9,553 nt of DNA. It comes from a bacterium. Its GTDB lineage: Bacteria; Patescibacteriota; Gracilibacteria; UM-FILTER-43-11. The stretch lies in the NCBI GenBank assembly GCA_030426875.1, contig JAUHXI010000043.1, positions 1-9,553 of the forward strand, given 5' to 3'. Under the pieces are notes generated by a model. It saw only the letters and a list, made by a program, of their open reading frames with translations. It was not told the DNA's origin and ran no database searches. The position numbers and the translations under genes were made by a program. Below, in pieces: positions 6,751 to 9,553 of this stretch (positions are counted from its first letter, which is position 1; the number at the start of each line of letters is the position of its first letter).

Positions 6751-7521
6751 ATGATTTCACTCAAGTCCAATCCTGACCGTTCGATACCGTCTCAAAAAGC
6801 CCCTGTCGTTTTTGATTCCACTGATGATTTAGATCAAATGGAAGCCAAAAGCAAGGCGCACTATTTGGCAGAAAAAAATAAGAAAAAAGCCATGATCATG
6901 GTGGTTATTTCGATGCTGCTATTGGCCCTTTATACCATTTTCTTCCTCTATCAAAATGCATCAACTTACTATAAGGCCGCGGGCCAAATTGAATCCATCA
7001 ACCAAGAAATTGCCCTTTATGATCAAGAGATATTACCAGCTCTAGAAGCTCAAAAAAATCTTAAACGCGCCGCATTTGACGAAGACTTTCAACAATTGAA
7101 TCAGGCATTAGAAGAAACTCTGCCCAATGAGGCTGAAAAATTAGAAATTGTAAGATTGCTTGAATCCTTTTCATCAGAGGTCGCCTTTACAAGCCCACCC
7201 TTTGAATTCAATGCCATAACCTTTGGGGCAGAGCAGCAGATGGATGGGTACACCATCATCCCTGTTTCAACCTCCATCCATTCCAGTCAAGACGCCTTCA
7301 GTAACTTCCTGGCCCTAGTGGACCGTTCAGGTTTAATTTACACCGATTCATCTCAGGCCGATATTTTAGACAATGTGGTGCGCTTGATGAGTATTTCTAG
7401 TATCAACATCAACTATCGGGGCGTGGACGAAGAAACAGGACGAGATGAAGGCTTGGATTTTAGTGTAAAATTAAATGTCTATTACGTGCCCGATACACTA
7501 AATCCCAACTCTAACTCATGA
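6751..7521 (+). CDS. PilO-like type IV pilus inner-membrane protein
   Basis: The 256-residue protein has a short charged cytoplasmic N-terminus (1-46), one membrane segment (about 47-67), a coiled coil (about 75-115, containing AGQIESINQEIALYDQEI) and a C-terminal domain likely to be ferredoxin-like. This is the PilO layout. PilO pairs with PilN through the coiled coil and links the cytoplasmic motor to the rest of the pilus machine. Sequence similarity alone would not be convincing; the position after a PilN-like gene and before pilB carries the call. The 79-base gap upstream is AT-rich, contains no promoter that I would defend and has no Shine-Dalgarno sequence. The stop TGA (7519-7521) overlaps an ATG (7518-7520). 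Confidence 0.75.
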   Translation: MISLKSNPDRSIPSQKAPVVFDSTDDLDQMEAKSKAHYLAEKNKKKAMIMVVISMLLLALYTIFFLYQNASTYYKAAGQIESINQEIALYDQEILPALEAQKNLKRAAFDEDFQQLNQALEETLPNEAEKLEIVRLLESFSSEVAFTSPPFEFNAITFGAEQQMDGYTIIPVSTSIHSSQDAFSNFLALVDRSGLIYTDSSQADILDNVVRLMSISSININYRGVDEETGRDEGLDFSVKLNVYYVPDTLNPNSNS

Positions 7522-7580
7522 TCATGGAGTCTTTTATGTGCAGTCAATTTTGAATGAATAATAAAACAATAAAACAATAA
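7518..7580 (+). other. Stop/start chain of two mini-ORFs in the PilO-pilB gap
   Basis: ATG 7518 overlaps the PilO stop as ATGA and opens an 11-codon frame (MIMESFMCSQF) ending in TGA 7551-7553. ATG 7554 follows at once (TGAATG) and opens an 8-codon frame (MNNKTIKQ) ending in TAA 7578-7580. Such overlaps allow translational coupling. Whether the peptides are made is unknown; the second start is the one that would join pilB if one 8-bp repeat unit were lost. Confidence 0.35.
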
Positions 7581-7582
7581 AC
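7560..7582 (+). repeat. 8-bp tandem repeat (AATAAAAC) upstream of pilB
   Basis: AATAAAAC occurs at 7560-7567 and 7568-7575, followed by a partial copy AATAAAC at 7576-7582. The tract lies inside the reading frame opened by ATG 7554. Loss of one 8-bp unit would put that ATG in frame with the PilB coding sequence. Confidence 0.85.
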
Positions 7583-7606
7583 AACCCTCAAGTCACATCA
7601 TCGGCA

Positions 7607-8920
7607 GTGGTTTTAGAGCCCCGGGCGCAAGAAGTGGTGAGTCAGGCTTTAATACCTGATGATTCCAGTGTGGTTGTTCAAGTGGACAGCACCTCAGCCT
7701 TAAACCAATCTCTTCAAAGCGCCATCATCGCAGGGAATATCCCTCAAATCGTGATGTATGCCATCACCCTGGCCTTGCACATGGGGGCCTCGGATGTTCA
7801 CATCGAACCAGAAGAAAAAACTGTGCGCATCAGACTTCGTATCGACGGCATGCTTCAGCACATTGTTGAATACCCCAGCAACATCCACCCCGCCGTGATT
7901 TCGCGTATCAAAATCATGTCCAACCTAAAAATTGATGAGCAGCGCATCCCTCAAGATGGTCGCACGCAAGTGACCACTGATGATGGGCGAAGCATTGATT
8001 TGCGGGTCTCATGTCTGCCAACCGTCAATGGAGAAAAAATCGTGATGCGGCTTCAAGATAAAACCAAAACCATTCCGGACCTGCCACAATTGGGCTTAAG
8101 AGGAACTGCGTTGGAGATCATGGAGCGATTTACAACTCTCCCCAATGGTATTGTTCTGGTGACCGGCCCCACAGGGAGTGGTAAAACCAATACTCTTTAC
8201 TCCGTTCTACACCGACTCAATCAAGAGCAGGTCAACATCATGACCTTTGAAGATCCAGTGGAATACCAAATGGATGGTTTGAATCAGTCTCAAGTTCGCC
8301 CAGACATCGACTACGATTTTTCATCAGGCCTTCGAACCGCCCTGCGCCAAGACCCTGACATCATCATGGTGGGGGAGATTCGAGATCAAGAGACCATCGA
8401 GATCGCCATCCGAGCCGCCTTGACCGGTCATTTAGTGCTTTCAACGGTTCATACCAACAGTGCGGTAGCCACCCTCACTCGGATTACAGACATGGGCGTC
8501 AAGCCATTTTTGATCACCTCATCAATTCGCGGCATCGTCTCTCAACGTCTAGTCCGTCGGATTTGTGAGGACTGTAAAGCAGCATACCTTCCCGAGCCAG
8601 AGGTGTTACAAAGCATTAAGGAGGAATTGCAGGGGCTCAGTGAAAAAGACCTAAATCCATCTCTGTTGAATGAGCTCAAGTTATACAAAGGCAATGGCTG
8701 TCAAACTTGCCACGGTCTGGGTTATAAAGGCCGTGTGGGCGTTTTTGAAATATTTGAAATGAACCGCAAAGTAGGGGAGCTTGTCCTCAGCTCCGCCCCG
8801 GATGATCAACTTGAAAAACAAGCCAAGGCTGACGGAATGATAACGCTGAAGCAAGATGCTTTAATCAAAGCCATGCAAGGCTTAACAACCCTGGAAGAAG
8901 TGTATCGCATTTCACAATAA
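7607..8920 (+). CDS. pilB: Type IV pilus assembly ATPase PilB (GspE/VirB11-type secretion ATPase)
   Basis: This hexameric cytoplasmic ATPase drives pilin polymerisation through PilC. The 437-residue product has the second N-terminal domain with SDVHIEP (62-68) and arginine-finger region RIRLRIDG (74-81). Then come Walker A GPTGSGKT (187-194), Asp box TFEDPVEY (213-220), Walker B DIIMVGE (251-257) and His box from H275 to H282. A four-cysteine zinc site (C320, C323, C365, C368) follows; this marks PilB/GspE rather than the retraction ATPase PilT. The regulatory first N-terminal domain (MshEN/GspE-N), which makes typical PilB about 560 residues, is missing. The start is uncertain: GTG 7607 is the first usual start codon in this frame and has no Shine-Dalgarno, although the frame is open back to 7565. 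See the repeat at 7560-7582 for an alternative ATG start. Confidence 0.95.
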   Translation: MVLEPRAQEVVSQALIPDDSSVVVQVDSTSALNQSLQSAIIAGNIPQIVMYAITLALHMGASDVHIEPEEKTVRIRLRIDGMLQHIVEYPSNIHPAVISRIKIMSNLKIDEQRIPQDGRTQVTTDDGRSIDLRVSCLPTVNGEKIVMRLQDKTKTIPDLPQLGLRGTALEIMERFTTLPNGIVLVTGPTGSGKTNTLYSVLHRLNQEQVNIMTFEDPVEYQMDGLNQSQVRPDIDYDFSSGLRTALRQDPDIIMVGEIRDQETIEIAIRAALTGHLVLSTVHTNSAVATLTRITDMGVKPFLITSSIRGIVSQRLVRRICEDCKAAYLPEPEVLQSIKEELQGLSEKDLNPSLLNELKLYKGNGCQTCHGLGYKGRVGVFEIFEMNRKVGELVLSSAPDDQLEKQAKADGMITLKQDALIKAMQGLTTLEEVYRISQ

Positions 8921-8938
8921 CCCGTCTAAGCACTCATC

Positions 8939-9553
8939 ATGACACCACGTTCCATTCATATCGGCAATAAGACGAATTCTGAATCTACTTCAAGCCCCCT
9001 TGAAAAAACCTCCAAGTCAACTAAAAATGGCAGTTGGATGGCTGCTATAAATGATTATTTGATTGGCTTTCAGCCCATTAGAATTGCCGATAAGGTGAGT
9101 TTTTTCCGCCTATTGGCAACCATGATCAATGCAGGAATCTCAATTGTAAAAGCATTAAAGATTCTGGAGGATCAAACTGCCAACAAAAACATGAAGCGGA
9201 TCATCCGAGAAATAGTTATTAAAATTGAATCTGGAGGTAGCTTGTCAAAAGCCCTTTCAGCCTATCCTAAGTATTTTTCTCAATCTCAAATTGGGATGGT
9301 AGAAGCTGGTGAAGCCTCGGGTCAACTCAACCAAACCCTACTTCAAATCGCTGAAGAAGCTGAAAAAGAGGCTGCGTTTCGCTCAAAAGTAAAAAGTGCC
9401 ATGGTTTATCCCGCAGTCATCGTTACCATCATGATCATTGCCTTTGTGGTGGTCATGATTGTGGTGATGCCAAAAATCAAAGAGATGTTCGTGGATTTAG
9501 GTGGAGAGCTGCCAAAAATCACCCAGTTTTTAATTGGCATGTCGGACCTTTTT
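8939..9553 (+). CDS. pilC: Type IV pilus platform protein PilC (GspF family), 3' part beyond the right edge
   Basis: PilC is the polytopic inner-membrane protein on which PilB acts to add or rotate pilin subunits. The visible 205 codons start at ATG 8939, 18 bases after the pilB stop, with no Shine-Dalgarno sequence. After a polar Ser/Thr/Lys-rich N-terminus (1-35) comes the first GspF cytoplasmic domain: FFRLLATMINAGISIVKAL (55-73), ESGGSLSKALSAYPKYFS and GMVEAGEASGQL, all characteristic of the family. The first membrane segment lies at about 159-177 (PAVIVTIMIIAFVVVMIVVM), followed by PKIKEMF. Full-length family members have about 400 residues and a second, repeated GspF domain, so about half is outside the window. 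It is tightly linked to pilB and most likely co-transcribed. Confidence 0.95.
   Translation, partial: MTPRSIHIGNKTNSESTSSPLEKTSKSTKNGSWMAAINDYLIGFQPIRIADKVSFFRLLATMINAGISIVKALKILEDQTANKNMKRIIREIVIKIESGGSLSKALSAYPKYFSQSQIGMVEAGEASGQLNQTLLQIAEEAEKEAAFRSKVKSAMVYPAVIVTIMIIAFVVVMIVVMPKIKEMFVDLGGELPKITQFLIGMSDLF

Noticed and set aside
7607..8920. Assignment of the ATPase as the retraction motor PilT
   Set aside because: The four-cysteine zinc site and the length fit PilB/GspE; PilT lacks these cysteines and is about 350 residues.

Overview
The window carries two gene blocks pointing away from a shared non-coding region at about 4705-5042. It looks like a chromosomal piece of a low-to-moderate GC bacterium. 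UGA is a stop codon here: a release factor 2 gene is present and several genes end in TGA. This argues against the UGA-recoding lineages (SR1/Absconditabacteria, BD1-5/Gracilibacteria). Compact T4P genes, a scarcity of Shine-Dalgarno sequences and small unfamiliar lipoproteins would fit another Patescibacteria/CPR-like lineage such as Peregrinibacteria, but that is a weak inference.

Minus strand, in transcription order: prfB (release factor 2, 4704-3633), def (peptide deformylase, 3510-3040), two paralogous acidic lipoproteins (2913-1666 and 1542-190), and a tRNA-Leu(UAG) cut by the left edge (56-1). The visible open frame of prfB starts at 4640, but the true start is ATG 4704. The 17 codons from there run into the autoregulatory CTT-TGA-C +1 frameshift site. 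A perfect palindromic terminator separates the lipoprotein genes. A well-spaced sigma70-type promoter precedes the second lipoprotein and another precedes the tRNA. A REP-like pair of hairpins lies between prfB and def.

Plus strand: a strong extended -10 promoter (TTGAAA, 17 bp, TGCTATAAT) drives a type IV pilus assembly operon. It begins with a PilN-like membrane protein with an unusually long cytoplasmic N-terminus (5043-6671) and continues with a PilO-like protein (6751-7521). These are followed by the PilB assembly ATPase (7607-8920) and PilC, the platform protein, truncated by the right edge (8939 to 9553). PilN/PilO would form the inner-membrane alignment complex, and PilB would power pilin polymerisation through PilC. 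No PilM, pilin or prepilin peptidase gene is visible here.

The most notable points are: (i) an 8-bp tandem repeat just upstream of pilB, where removing one unit would place an ATG exactly in frame with the ATPase, suggesting slippage, an indel or phase variation; (ii) a prfB frameshift site that keeps UAU-CUU-UGA-C but lacks the usual Shine-Dalgarno-like stimulator at the right distance; (iii) a PilN-like protein with a duplicated 59-residue helical unit and a long linker; (iv) a 14-bp inverted repeat embedded in repetitive intergenic DNA between the two blocks.
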